A DNA stretch of 64,000 nt from Slackia sp. ZJ119 (lineage in GTDB: Bacteria > Actinomycetota > Coriobacteriia > Coriobacteriales > Eggerthellaceae): NCBI RefSeq assembly GCF_011039175.1, contig NZ_JAAKEN010000005.1, positions 1 through 64,000 of the forward strand. The letters run 5' to 3'. Below the pieces are notes generated by a model. That model saw nothing but the letters and a program-made list of their open reading frames with translations, was not told where the DNA came from and ran no database searches. The first letter of the stretch is position 1. Each line of letters opens with the position of its first letter. The position numbers and the translations under genes are program-made. This document shows, piece by piece, positions 17,014 to 28,897 of the stretch.

Positions 17014-17693
17014 GAGACCTCCTGTCCAAGGCTTGCGCAGGCGTCGTTCGGCGGGACGGCCGGGGCGGCGTGCGTGCCCGTGCGCCCCGTCGCCCGAAGC
17101 GAAGCCGCGCCGCCGCAAGCGCACGCATCCCCGTGGCGCGTTGCCGCGGCTTGGTCGCGAGCCTCGGCGCGGGCGACCAACACGCCCATGCGCTGGCGGG
17201 TGCGAGCGTAGCCGTCGTGGGTGGTGAAGCAGATGGCCGCCGCAAGCGCATCGGCCGCATGGTCGGGCTTCGGCACGTCGTCAAGCGAAAGGAGGTGGCG
17301 CACCATATACTGCACCTGCTCCTTTTCGGCCGCGCCCGTGCCCACCACCGCCAGCTTGATCTGCTTGGGGCTGAACTCGCCCACCGCAACACCGCCTTCC
17401 GCGCACGCCACGAGCGCCGCCCCGCGGGCCTGGCCCGTCGCGAAGGCCGCCGTGACGTTTTGGCCGAACCACACCGTTTCAATGCCCACGCACAGCGGAT
17501 TGAAGCGGTCGATGACGGCGCCGATCTGGTGATGGATCTTCAGCAGGCGTTCGGCCAGCGGTTGGCCGGCAGGCGTGGAAATGCAGCCGTACGCCACGCA
17601 TTCCAGACGTGCGCCCGACTGCGCAACGATGCCCCAGCCCGTGTTGGCAAGCCCCGGGTCGATGCCCATGACGATGCGCTCGAGCTTTCGCAC
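17010..17693 (-). CDS. ruvC: crossover junction endodeoxyribonuclease RuvC
   Basis: A 227-residue Holliday junction resolvase. Acidic active-site residues Asp12 (GIDPG), Glu72 (IETVW) and the PDHAADALA motif (144-151) are intact. The start is GTG with AAGGGGG ahead. Unusually, about 65 Ala/Thr/Cys-rich residues follow the normal end of the fold; usual length is 160-175. The tail looks disordered and may be tolerated readthrough into the ruvA ribosome-binding region. Confidence 0.95.
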   Translation of the reverse strand: MRKLERIVMGIDPGLANTGWGIVAQSGARLECVAYGCISTPAGQPLAERLLKIHHQIGAVIDRFNPLCVGIETVWFGQNVTAAFATGQARGAALVACAEGGVAVGEFSPKQIKLAVVGTGAAEKEQVQYMVRHLLSLDDVPKPDHAADALAAAICFTTHDGYARTRQRMGVLVARAEARDQAAATRHGDACACGGAASLRATGRTGTHAAPAVPPNDACASLGQEVS

Positions 17694-17853
17694 CCTGCAA
17701 CCCCCTTCCGCCTGCGCCGAACATTCTCAAACGTTTGTTCGCTTATAATAGCACAGAAATCGGAGGGACGAGCGAGAAACGACAAGTTTGTCCGGAATTC
17801 GCTCGATTTGCGCCTGAGCAGGGCCAATTGCCACAAAACCTCACCGCGACGCA

Positions 17854-18981
17854 CTATTTGTTCACGAGCATGACGTTTTCAGGCGGCAGGCGCACCCACA
17901 GCTCGTCGCCGGCGCCCGGCAGCGGCGCGTCCGCCGGCCGATACAGAAAATCGATGCGCCAGAACAGGTGCTGGTGCAGATACTTCATCTCGTCGCCATG
18001 TTCGGTGACGGTCGGCACGTCCGATGCGTCGCGGTCGAGAAACGCCAGCAGCAGCGTCCGCTCGAAACGCGAATCGCTCACACGGTCCACGCGCACGCGG
18101 AAGCAGTTCTCCCCCGGCCCCTCGGCAGGCTGCACCATGCGGGCCCGAACGCCGAGCGCCGACACGTCGTCGGGCACCGGCTCGCTCGTCGCCACATGCA
18201 CGCCCCACTTCGGCAGCCACACTTCGCGCTCGCCCGAACGCGAAGCCTCGGTGGCGTTTTTGCAGCCCGACAGCTTCAGGCCTGCAAGCGACTGGGGGTG
18301 GTCCACGAGCGCTCGCCCGGTGCCGACCTCCACGATGCGCCCAGCCTCCACCACCGCGATGCGGTCGCAGAAGCGCAGCGCCTCGTCGATGTCGTGGCTG
18401 ACGTAGAGCACCGTGCCGTCGAAGGCGTCGAACAGGTTCACCAGGTTCTGTTCGAGCACGCTTTTCAGGTGCGAATCGAGCGCGGAAAACGGCTCGTCGA
18501 GCATGAGAATGCCGGGACGCGCCGCCAGCATGCGGGCCAAGGCGACGCGCTGCTGCTGCCCGCCGGACAGCTGGGCGGGATAGCGCTTCTCAAACCCCGT
18601 CAGACCGAAGCGGGCAAGCTCTGCCGCCACCCGCGCCGCCGCGTCCGCCTTCGGCACGTCGCGCCCGATGCCGGCGGCGACGTTCTGCTCGACCGTGAAG
18701 TTCGGAAACAGCATGTAGTTCTGAAACAGCAACGCGGTCTTGCGCTGCTGCGGCGTCAGGTTCACGCGCGGCTTCTTCCCCGCCGCCCGGTCGAAAAACA
18801 CCTCCCCGTTCACGACGATGCGGCCCTCGTCAGGCGTTTCGATGCCTGCAATGCTGCGCATGGTCAGACTTTTCCCGCAGCCCGACGCACCGAGGAACCC
18901 AAGCATTTCGCTGCCGGCCGAAAAGTCGACGTCGAGCGTGAACGAATCGAACCGCTTTCGTATGGACACTTCCAAGCTCAC
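17854..18981 (-). CDS. modC: molybdate ABC transporter ATP-binding protein ModC
   Basis: A 375-residue ABC ATPase: Walker A GASGCGKS, signature LSGGQQQR, Walker B GILMLDEPFSALD. A C-terminal domain from about residue 240 is TOBE-like, as in ModC, where it can sense oxyanion. The start is GTG at 18981, overlapping the modB stop by four bases (GTGA) with GGAGGG ahead; the frame extending to 19284 is modB read out of frame. It is the last gene of modABC. Confidence 0.95.
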   Translation of the reverse strand: MSLEVSIRKRFDSFTLDVDFSAGSEMLGFLGASGCGKSLTMRSIAGIETPDEGRIVVNGEVFFDRAAGKKPRVNLTPQQRKTALLFQNYMLFPNFTVEQNVAAGIGRDVPKADAAARVAAELARFGLTGFEKRYPAQLSGGQQQRVALARMLAARPGILMLDEPFSALDSHLKSVLEQNLVNLFDAFDGTVLYVSHDIDEALRFCDRIAVVEAGRIVEVGTGRALVDHPQSLAGLKLSGCKNATEASRSGEREVWLPKWGVHVATSEPVPDDVSALGVRARMVQPAEGPGENCFRVRVDRVSDSRFERTLLLAFLDRDASDVPTVTEHGDEMKYLHQHLFWRIDFLYRPADAPLPGAGDELWVRLPPENVMLVNK

Positions 18982-20408
18982 GATTCGGCCCTCCGACGGT
19001 ATTTCGTGGTGCGACGACCCCACAAGTTGATGAACAGGATGACGATGAAGCTGAAAATGATGATGATGACGGTCCAGAACAGGGCCACCTCGATGTTGCC
19101 GCTCATCCATTCGAAGTAGATGGCGATGGGGATGGTCCGCGTGATGCCGACGTAGTTGCCGGCCAAAAACAGCGTGGCGCCGAACTCGCCGAGCGCTCGA
19201 GCGAACGACAGGACCGTGCCGGCCGCAATCGAGCTCCACGACAGCGGCAGCATGAGCTTCAAGAAGATCTTGCCGTTCGACCACCCAAGCGTGCGGGCCG
19301 CGTCGAGCATGTTGGGATCGAGGCCTTCAAAGGCGCCGCGGGCGTTGCGGTACATGAGCGGAAACGCCACGACGACCGCTGCAATGACCGTGGCCTGCCA
19401 GCTGAAGATGAGCGGAAACCCTATGTCGATGAACCACTGGCCGAGCGCGGTGTTGCGCCCGAGCACAAGCAGCAGCAAAAAGCCGCACACCGTGGGCGGC
19501 AGCACCATGGGAATGGTGAAAATGGCGTCGGCGATATCTTGCGCCCGCTTGGGAATGCGCAGGCTGAAGTAGGCCGCCGCAAGCCCCAGCACGAAGATGA
19601 ACACGATGGCGGTGCCGGTGGTTTTGAGCGTGATCCACAAAGGACTGTAGTCGATAGAGGCCAAGAACTGGGAAAACGCCTCGATTCCGGTCGGCGCGGC
19701 TTCGATGACGACGCCGTCGGACGGCACGAGCGCACAAAAATCCACGTGGGTGGGACGGCTGTCCGTCGCCTGGGCGTCATCGCCCATCACGTCCTCGCCG
19801 TTGGGACCGGCGACCGTCACGTAGAACTCGCCCGGGGCGGCTTCGACGCCGAAGCGGTACACGATGCCGTCCGCCTCGAACGAATCTTCTTCGGTGAAAT
19901 GCCAGGGAATGTCCTCGCCGAACACGACGCCGCCGTTCAGGGCCACATCGTCCAGCGCGATGAAATAGCGCTTCAGATACGACTCGGCCGCCTCGTCACC
20001 GACCGCGCACAGGTCGCTGAAGGCCGGCGGCACGTACACGACCACGCAGTTCGGCGTGCTCACCGCCACGGCCGCGTCCGGCGTGTCGCCTTCGTAATAG
20101 GCATAGCCCACGTAGGCGCCTTCAATGTCGTTGTTCGAGCCCTTCTGCGCCCGATGGAACGACTCGACCGCAAAGGGAGCGCCCTCGATGCGAGCCTCCC
20201 TCCCATCGGCGGAAACCTCGACGCCTTCGACCGAGACGTATTCGTCGTCCGGGGAAGACGCTGCAGAAGAGGCCTCTTTGGACGGCTGCGCCTCATCAGC
20301 GAAGGCCGGCCCTGCCGTCGCCGCGAACACCATCGCAGCCAGCACACAAAAAAGCAGCGCCACTGCAGCGCTGCGCCACGATCTGGCACATTGCGTCCTC
20401 ATCCTCAT
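18978..20408 (-). CDS. modB: molybdate ABC transporter permease ModB with exported N-terminal domain
   Basis: A 476-residue protein, twice the usual ModB length (about 225). Residues 1-37 are a signal peptide (ends AFADEA). Residues 38-245 form a soluble region of unknown family, with YVSVEGVEV and several Tyr/Trp-rich strands. The permease follows from about 250 with five membrane helices and the EAA-type loop (ARTLGWSNGKIF, ALGEFGA). The N-terminal part must lie outside the membrane and could aid substrate capture or interact with ModA. It follows modA after a terminator-like hairpin and couples to modC. Confidence 0.93.
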   Translation of the reverse strand: MRMRTQCARSWRSAAVALLFCVLAAMVFAATAGPAFADEAQPSKEASSAASSPDDEYVSVEGVEVSADGREARIEGAPFAVESFHRAQKGSNNDIEGAYVGYAYYEGDTPDAAVAVSTPNCVVVYVPPAFSDLCAVGDEAAESYLKRYFIALDDVALNGGVVFGEDIPWHFTEEDSFEADGIVYRFGVEAAPGEFYVTVAGPNGEDVMGDDAQATDSRPTHVDFCALVPSDGVVIEAAPTGIEAFSQFLASIDYSPLWITLKTTGTAIVFIFVLGLAAAYFSLRIPKRAQDIADAIFTIPMVLPPTVCGFLLLLVLGRNTALGQWFIDIGFPLIFSWQATVIAAVVVAFPLMYRNARGAFEGLDPNMLDAARTLGWSNGKIFLKLMLPLSWSSIAAGTVLSFARALGEFGATLFLAGNYVGITRTIPIAIYFEWMSGNIEVALFWTVIIIIFSFIVILFINLWGRRTTKYRRRAES

Positions 20409-20458
20409 GCGCGTTCCCTTCGTCCGCCCTTCGCGTCATCGCCCCTTGCGCCAAAAAA

Positions 20459-20493
20459 CGCGTGCTCCCGCCTTGTTCGAACGGGAGCACGCG
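20459..20493 (-). terminator. hairpin between modA and modB
   Basis: A 12-bp GC-rich stem (20459-20470 with 20482-20493) is followed on the minus strand by TTTTTT, ten bases past the modA stop. It is probably a partial terminator giving more modA than modBC. Confidence 0.85.
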
Positions 20494-20502
20494 CACAGGA
20501 CG

Positions 20503-21489
20503 TTAGGCTAGCTCAAAGCCGTATTCCTGCCAGACCTGCTGAGCGGCCTTGTCGGTGTAGGCCCAGTCGAGGAACTCCGCGACCGCGTCGGCGTTTTCGC
20601 TGACCGTGCAGACGGCGGCCGGATACACGATGGGCTTGTGCGTGTCTGCGGGGACGGCGGAGAGAACCTTCACGCCGCCGTAGCGGTACACGTCAGAGCT
20701 GTAGACGATGGCGCAGTCCACGTCGCCGGAGTTCGCGTACGAGCACACGTTGCCCACCGAAGACCCTTCGGTGACCTTGCCCTCGATCGGCGTGCCGTCG
20801 AACGTGCCTTCCTTGCCGTCGGTCTCAGGGCCCTTCGCGCCGTCAGCGGCGATCCAGCAGGCGGGGTCGGTCGTGGAAAGGGCCTGCTTGGCATAGGCGC
20901 CGGCCGGCACGTTGGCATCGCCCACGGCCAGGGTGTAGTCGCCGGTCGCGAGGTCTTCCAGCGTCACGTCGGACAGATCGGACGCCTCGCCGCCGACGAT
21001 GACCAGGTCGTTCTTGAACATGTCGAAGCGCGTGGTCTCGTCGACGTAGCCCTCTTCGACGGCCGTGTCCATCGTGGACTTCGACGCGGTGATGAGCGCG
21101 TCGGCGTACGAGCCGGCGCCGAGCATCTCGTTGAGCGTGCCGGAGCCCTCATACTGCGTGTCCGCGAACGTGACCCAAGGATGATCCTGCGTGTAGAGCT
21201 CCTGCACGGCGTTCATGGCCTCGGACAGCGAGTTCGCGGCGAAAAGCTGCAGCTCGACGGGATCTTCGTTGGCCGGCGCAGAGCTGCTGTCCTCGGCGGC
21301 CTCAGACGTCTCGGCCTCGGTGGATTCCTGCTCGGTCTGCGCTTCGCTGGACTCCGTCGTCTGCTCGGCGGCAGGCTGCGCCGGCTCAGCCGCCGGCTCG
21401 GTCCCCGACGAACAGCCGAACAAGACGAACGCCGCCATCGCAGCGCACGCACATGCGGCGATGAGAAGAATACGTGCTTTTTTACCCAT
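20503..21489 (-). CDS. modA: molybdate-binding lipoprotein ModA
   Basis: A 328-residue extracytoplasmic solute-binding protein of the molybdate ABC importer. The lipobox ends at Cys26 (VLFGC), followed by a long Glu/Ala/Ser-rich tether (27-78). The ModA fold begins at VELQLFAANSLSEAM and continues through typical anion-binding segments (YEGSGTLNEML, CAIVYSSD). GGAGG precedes the ATG. It is the first gene of modABC, with a strong promoter at 21568-21596. Confidence 0.94.
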   Translation of the reverse strand: MGKKARILLIAACACAAMAAFVLFGCSSGTEPAAEPAQPAAEQTTESSEAQTEQESTEAETSEAAEDSSSAPANEDPVELQLFAANSLSEAMNAVQELYTQDHPWVTFADTQYEGSGTLNEMLGAGSYADALITASKSTMDTAVEEGYVDETTRFDMFKNDLVIVGGEASDLSDVTLEDLATGDYTLAVGDANVPAGAYAKQALSTTDPACWIAADGAKGPETDGKEGTFDGTPIEGKVTEGSSVGNVCSYANSGDVDCAIVYSSDVYRYGGVKVLSAVPADTHKPIVYPAAVCTVSENADAVAEFLDWAYTDKAAQQVWQEYGFELA

Positions 21490-21563
21490 GGTTACCTCCG
21501 CTCTTTAGGAAAACGCACGCCGCCGGCGCACGTGCCGCGCCCTGCACGATAGATGCGCAACAC

Positions 21564-21596
21564 GGTTATATTATTCTCTAACGAGACTATAGTCAA
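21564..21596 (-). promoter_or_regulatory. modABC promoter with ModE-like operator
   Basis: On the minus strand, -35 TTGACT (21591-21596), a 17-base spacer and -10 TAATAT (21568-21573) make a near-consensus housekeeping promoter about 80 bases before modA. Over the -10 lies an imperfect palindrome (21564-21583, GTTATATT and TAACG halves) resembling the E. coli ModE operator as I remember it. Repression by ModE when molybdate is plentiful would follow. No modE gene is in the window. Confidence 0.75.
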
Positions 21597-21620
21597 GGGT
21601 GAATATAGTGAAAGCAGCCG

Positions 21621-23810
<2,190 letters not shown>

Positions 23811-23942
23811 TCAGAAACATCGAGAAGGCCCCGATCGTTCGGAGCCTTCTGCACCACTCGTCAGAGTATTGGATTTTAACACGTCGCGACGAGGGAGACA
23901 CTGATTAAAGCCGTCTTGTCCTGCGCTGGCAGGGCTGACGGA

Positions 23943-23978
23943 ATCAGTCAGTGTTTCCCCATAGAAACACTGACTGAT
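23943..23978. terminator. 15-bp hairpin after the DUF308 gene
   Basis: A perfect 15-bp stem (23943-23957 with 23964-23978) with a 6-base loop lies 3 bases past the DUF308 stop, between that gene and the ligA promoter region. It has no T-run, but the stem is very stable. Confidence 0.7.
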
Positions 23979-23981
23979 CTT

Positions 23982-24515
23982 CTAACCGTTCTTAGGCATC
24001 GCCTTGTCGACGGACCATCCATAGAAGATGAGGGAGAAGCCGCGCATCATGAGGAAGACGGACAGGAAGATGCTCAGCGACGCCGGCGAGAAGAAGAACA
24101 TGAGGCCGCACAAAACCGACACGATGCCCGAAAACACGAGCCAGCCCATCGACAGCCCGAGCTTCTTCGCACGGCCCGAATTGACGATTTCCACGATGCC
24201 GAACGCGATGAAGAACGCGCCGCACATCCACGGAATGACGGCCGCGAACAAAAGCGGCTGCATGAGAAGCATGACGCCGAGCACGATGTCGCAGATGCCG
24301 TAGAGGATCGACCAGCCCGACAGGTGCATCGTTTTATGGAAGCGGACGTAGTTGACAATGTCGAACACGCCGGCCACCAGGAAGGCCGCGCCCGCGATGG
24401 ACGTGATGGTCACGAGCGTTATCCCTGGCCACAAGAAGAAGAACACGGCGCATACCACCAGCAGCACGCCTGCCGCGACAAGCCCCCAGTCGTGCTTTTT
24501 CGTCTTACTGCTCAC
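23982..24515 (-). CDS. DUF308 (HdeD-like) membrane protein
   Basis: A 177-residue integral membrane protein with about six hydrophobic segments arranged as paired helices, typical of the HdeD/DUF308 family. HdeD itself belongs to the acid-resistance island of E. coli; no function is known for most members. The start is GTG at 24515 (VSSKTKKHDW) with AAAGGAG eight bases ahead; the longer frame has no RBS and an unlikely soluble Arg/Ala-rich leader. It is a single gene between ligA and the AGCS symporter. Confidence 0.9.
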   Translation of the reverse strand: MSSKTKKHDWGLVAAGVLLVVCAVFFFLWPGITLVTITSIAGAAFLVAGVFDIVNYVRFHKTMHLSGWSILYGICDIVLGVMLLMQPLLFAAVIPWMCGAFFIAFGIVEIVNSGRAKKLGLSMGWLVFSGIVSVLCGLMFFFSPASLSIFLSVFLMMRGFSLIFYGWSVDKAMPKNG

Positions 24516-24745
24516 AATCAGCTCCTTTGTACGTGCCGCGCCGCTTCGCGCGGCCGCGCCGCCTTGGCGTTCGGTTGCCTTACAGAAACCATTGTAGCGC
24601 CGCGCCGCTGCCAACGCCAGAAAAGCCCCCGCCCGTTGTCCAGCCGTTTCCGATTCCGCCGCCAAAGCGTTTCTGGCGCAGACGGGCCGCAAGAGGGCCT
24701 TGTGCGGCTTTCGGTTCAACCGCAAATTTGCTTGAGACGTGCGAC

Positions 24746-26269
<1,524 letters not shown>

Positions 26270-26316
26270 ACAGCCAACTCCCCTTCTCTTCTGCTGCCGA
26301 GCAGCGTTTCCGACAA

Positions 26317-26377
26317 GGAGCGCGAGGGCTTTCTGCGACATCCCTCAAGAGGCCGCAGAAAACTCTCGCACCGCTCC
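26317..26377 (-). promoter_or_regulatory. long structured 5' leader of the AGCS symporter gene
   Basis: The transcript would fold into one 61-nt hairpin with paired blocks 26317-26322/26372-26377 and 26330-26337/26354-26361, capped by a small inner stem (CCTC/GAGG). A -10 TATAAT lies at 26386-26391, so the hairpin begins close to the 5' end. Glycine riboswitches often precede AGCS genes, but I do not see their conserved bases here. Confidence 0.55.
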
Positions 26378-26385
26378 GACGCTTT

Positions 26386-26391
26386 ATTATA
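26386..26391 (-). promoter_or_regulatory. -10 box of the AGCS gene
   Basis: A perfect TATAAT on the minus strand lies about 117 bases before the symporter ATG. The -35 (around 26409-26414) is poor. Confidence 0.5.
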
Positions 26392-26455
26392 AGTGAGTTT
26401 CACATGATTTCCACGAGAAAAGGACCGGCGAGAGCAGGGCAGGCAAAGCAGCAGG

Positions 26456-26617
26456 TCAGACGCGATCCGCCGTTTCAGCCTGCGCACGGGCGGCGGTCTT
26501 TGCGTGCCTGTCGATCTTCACATGAGCGTCGATCTTCGCCTGCGTGTCGCGACGCGCTTCATCCATCTGCCCAGGGGTGATCCCGCGCTTGTCCAAATAC
26601 TCTTGCAGATCAGCCAT
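26456..26617 (-). CDS. small protein overlapping relB, possible truncated HTH partner
   Basis: A 53-residue open frame, MADLQEYLDKRGITPGQ..., whose ATG overlaps the last eight bases of the relB gene. Its start resembles the N-terminal part of XRE-type antitoxins or regulators that pair with toxin-antitoxin genes (linker helix plus the 'RRDTQAKIDA' helix), but the HTH that should follow is missing. The tail is Ala/Arg-rich and unlike a folded domain. It is read by coupling to relB, without its own RBS. It may be a remnant of a longer gene truncated near the AGCS leader. Confidence 0.55.
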   Translation of the reverse strand: MADLQEYLDKRGITPGQMDEARRDTQAKIDAHVKIDRHAKTAARAQAETADRV

Positions 26618-26861
26618 GTGCTTTTGCCGCAGGATCGTTGGCGCTGCCGCATGTCGGGGCCTCTTCAGGCAGAAAGCCCGGCTCTTTCGTTTCGCTCGCG
26701 GCGACCATTTCGAAGGGGATCCTGCGCTGATTGACCAGCTGGTGGGTGGCCAGCACGACGTAGGCGTTGTAGCTCAGCCCGATGGAGCCGAGTATTTCGT
26801 TCGCCTGGGCTTTCAGGGTTTCATCCACGCGGATCGTTGTCGGTTTTGCGGCAGTCGTCAT
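26610..26861 (-). CDS. RelB/DinJ-family antitoxin
   Basis: An 83-residue ribbon-helix-helix antitoxin. KPTTIRVDETLKAQANEIL and SYNAYVVLATHQLVNQRRIPFE match the RelB/DinJ family (residues 5-52). The C-terminal toxin-binding tail is Pro/Glu-rich. AAGGAGG precedes the ATG at 26861. No RelE/YafQ-type toxin gene is seen within 1 kb on either strand; the following small frame (26456-26617) is not a toxin. It therefore looks like a solitary antitoxin. Confidence 0.88.
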   Translation of the reverse strand: MTTAAKPTTIRVDETLKAQANEILGSIGLSYNAYVVLATHQLVNQRRIPFEMVAASETKEPGFLPEEAPTCGSANDPAAKAHG

Positions 26862-27013
26862 GCCAGACCTCCTTCGGCGACGCGTTCTGAAAAGACGCAT
26901 GCCACATGAAGCTGTTTGACGCCACTATACCATAGAGCGCCCCGTCAGCGTGAACCCAAATTTGCAGTGAACCGTTTCAAGTACAGCGAAGGCGGAAGCC
27001 TTGGCGCAGCAAA

Positions 27014-27037
27014 GCGGGGCCGCTGCCGCAGCCCCGC
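27014..27037 (-). terminator. hairpin downstream of gatB
   Basis: A 7-bp GC stem (27014-27020 with 27031-27037) lies about 125 bases past the gatB stop; CTTT follows on the minus strand. The rest of the 300-base gap between gatB and relB shows no gene. Confidence 0.5.
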
Positions 27038-27161
27038 CTCTTCCGCGCTCGTATAATACGTACATTTGTTTGTATTAGACATGCTCGCCCAGTTCGGAGT
27101 CGTGCCAGGCGAGCGTACCTGCCGTCGGGCCGAATCGGACGCGCCTTGGGCGCCGGCGGCC

Positions 27162-28736
27162 TTATCCCAGCTTCTTCGCGAGCAGCTCATTGATGAGCTT
27201 GGGGTTGCCCTGCCCCTTCATTTCCTTCATGCACTGGCCGACGAAAAAGCCGATGAGCCCGGTTTTGCCGCCCTGGTATTGGGCCACCTTGTCCGGGTTG
27301 GCGGCGATGACCGCGTCCACCACGGCCTCGATGGCGCCGGCGTCGCTCACCTGCTTCATGCCACGCGCCTCCACGATGGCGGCCGGGTCGGCGTCTTCGG
27401 CCAGCACGGCGGAAAGCACTTCTTTGGCCTGCTTCGACGAGATCGTCTCGTCGGACACGAGCTGCACCAGTTCCACGGCGCGGGCCGGCGTGAGGGCGCA
27501 CGCGTCCAGGTCGAAGGCCGCATCGGCGTTCATCTGCGCCGTCACGTCGTTGATGATGAGGTTCGCCGCAGGCTTTGCCAGCTTGGCGGCATCCGCCCCG
27601 GCCGCTTCCATGCACGCCTCGAAGAAGTTCGCGGTCACGCGGTGTTCCACCAGATGGCGGGCGTCATAGGCCGAAAGGGCGAAGTCGGCCTCGTAGCGGG
27701 CGGCCTTCTCGTCGGGCAGCTCCGGCAGCTTCGCCCGCACGCCTTCGATGAACTCGTCGGACAGGTCGTAGGGCGCCAGGTCCGGTTCGGGGAACAGACG
27801 GTAGTCGTCGGCGGTCTCCTTCACGCGCATGACGATGGTGCATTTCTTCGACGGGTCCCAGTGGCGCGTTTCCTGGTAGATCTGCCCGCCTTCCTCAAGC
27901 ACTTCGGCTTGGCGGCAGATCTCGTAGGCCAAACCGTCGTGGAGGTTTTTGAACGAGTTCATGTTCTTCAGTTCGGTTTTCGTACCAAATTCTGTTGCAC
28001 CACGGCGACGCAGCGACACGTTGCCGTCGCAGCGCAGCGAGCCCTCTTCCATCGAGCAGTCCGAGATGCCGATGGCCAGGTAGATTTGGCGCAGCTTCTG
28101 CATGAACAGGCGTGCTTCTTCCGGCGTGCGCAGATCGGGCTCGGTCACCAGCTCGATGAGCGGCGTGCCGGCGCGGTTGTAGTCGACCAGGCTGTGGGTG
28201 GCGCCGGCGATGCGCCCTTCCCCGCCGCCGAGGTGCACCATCTTGCCCGCGTCCTCTTCCATGTGGATGCGCGTGATGCCCACGTGCGCCACATAGCCCG
28301 ATTCCGTGCGCGTGATGTTGCCGTCCACGTCGCCGGGGGCCAGCTTGTCCAGCCGGTAGCGCTCCTTCGCGGCCGGGCCGTCCACCGCCAAGTCCAAATG
28401 CCCGCGCATGCAGAACGCGACCGGGCCCTGGGTGGTCTGGAAGTTCTTCGCCATGTCGGGGTACATGTAGTTTTTGCGGTAGAACATCGAGCGCTTCTCG
28501 ATGTCACAGTTCGTGGCCAGGCCGGCAAGCACGATGGACTCGATGGCCGCCTTGTTCGGCACCGGCAAGGCACCCGGCATTCCCAGGCACACGGGGCAGG
28601 TGTGCGTGTTGGGCGCGGCGCCGAATTCCAGCTTGCAGCCGCAGAACATCTTGGTTTCGAGCGTGGTCAGCTCGGCGTGGATCTCAAGGCCGATGACGGC
28701 CTCCCAATCTTCAAGCACTTCTTCTAGTTTGCGCAT
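27162..28736 (-). CDS. gatB: Asp-tRNA(Asn)/Glu-tRNA(Gln) amidotransferase subunit GatB
   Basis: A 524-residue GatB, the tRNA-binding and kinase subunit of the GatCAB complex that converts Glu-tRNA(Gln) and Asp-tRNA(Asn) to the amidated forms. VIGLEIHAEL at the start, the CxC...CPVCLG zinc-type Cys set, and the C-terminal YqeY-like helical domain (VAQYQGGKTGLIGFFVGQ) are present. Its RBS is weak. It follows gatA after a 161-base gap with hairpins, rather than in tight succession. Confidence 0.98.
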   Translation of the reverse strand: MRKLEEVLEDWEAVIGLEIHAELTTLETKMFCGCKLEFGAAPNTHTCPVCLGMPGALPVPNKAAIESIVLAGLATNCDIEKRSMFYRKNYMYPDMAKNFQTTQGPVAFCMRGHLDLAVDGPAAKERYRLDKLAPGDVDGNITRTESGYVAHVGITRIHMEEDAGKMVHLGGGEGRIAGATHSLVDYNRAGTPLIELVTEPDLRTPEEARLFMQKLRQIYLAIGISDCSMEEGSLRCDGNVSLRRRGATEFGTKTELKNMNSFKNLHDGLAYEICRQAEVLEEGGQIYQETRHWDPSKKCTIVMRVKETADDYRLFPEPDLAPYDLSDEFIEGVRAKLPELPDEKAARYEADFALSAYDARHLVEHRVTANFFEACMEAAGADAAKLAKPAANLIINDVTAQMNADAAFDLDACALTPARAVELVQLVSDETISSKQAKEVLSAVLAEDADPAAIVEARGMKQVSDAGAIEAVVDAVIAANPDKVAQYQGGKTGLIGFFVGQCMKEMKGQGNPKLINELLAKKLG

Positions 28737-28897
28737 GTCATCTATCCGTTCTTGGAAGCCGCAGACCGCCTGCGAAACGCAGCGGACGGCTTCCAGTCAG
28801 TCCAGTCCTCGATCGGTCGGGCAAAGCGTGGCGGCGAGGGACGAAGGCGTCCGGGCACAGGCGGCGCGACGATCGCGCGGGCCGCCTGCGTCCGCCC

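Noticed and set aside
17010-17200. Frameshift at the end of ruvC
   Set aside because: The extra 65 residues are odd, but the ruvA start overlaps the stop by four bases, a normal coupling, so the annotated stop is probably right.
26300-26380. Glycine riboswitch before the AGCS gene
   Set aside because: The conserved CCGAAGG and CUCUCAGG bases are absent; only a long hairpin is present.
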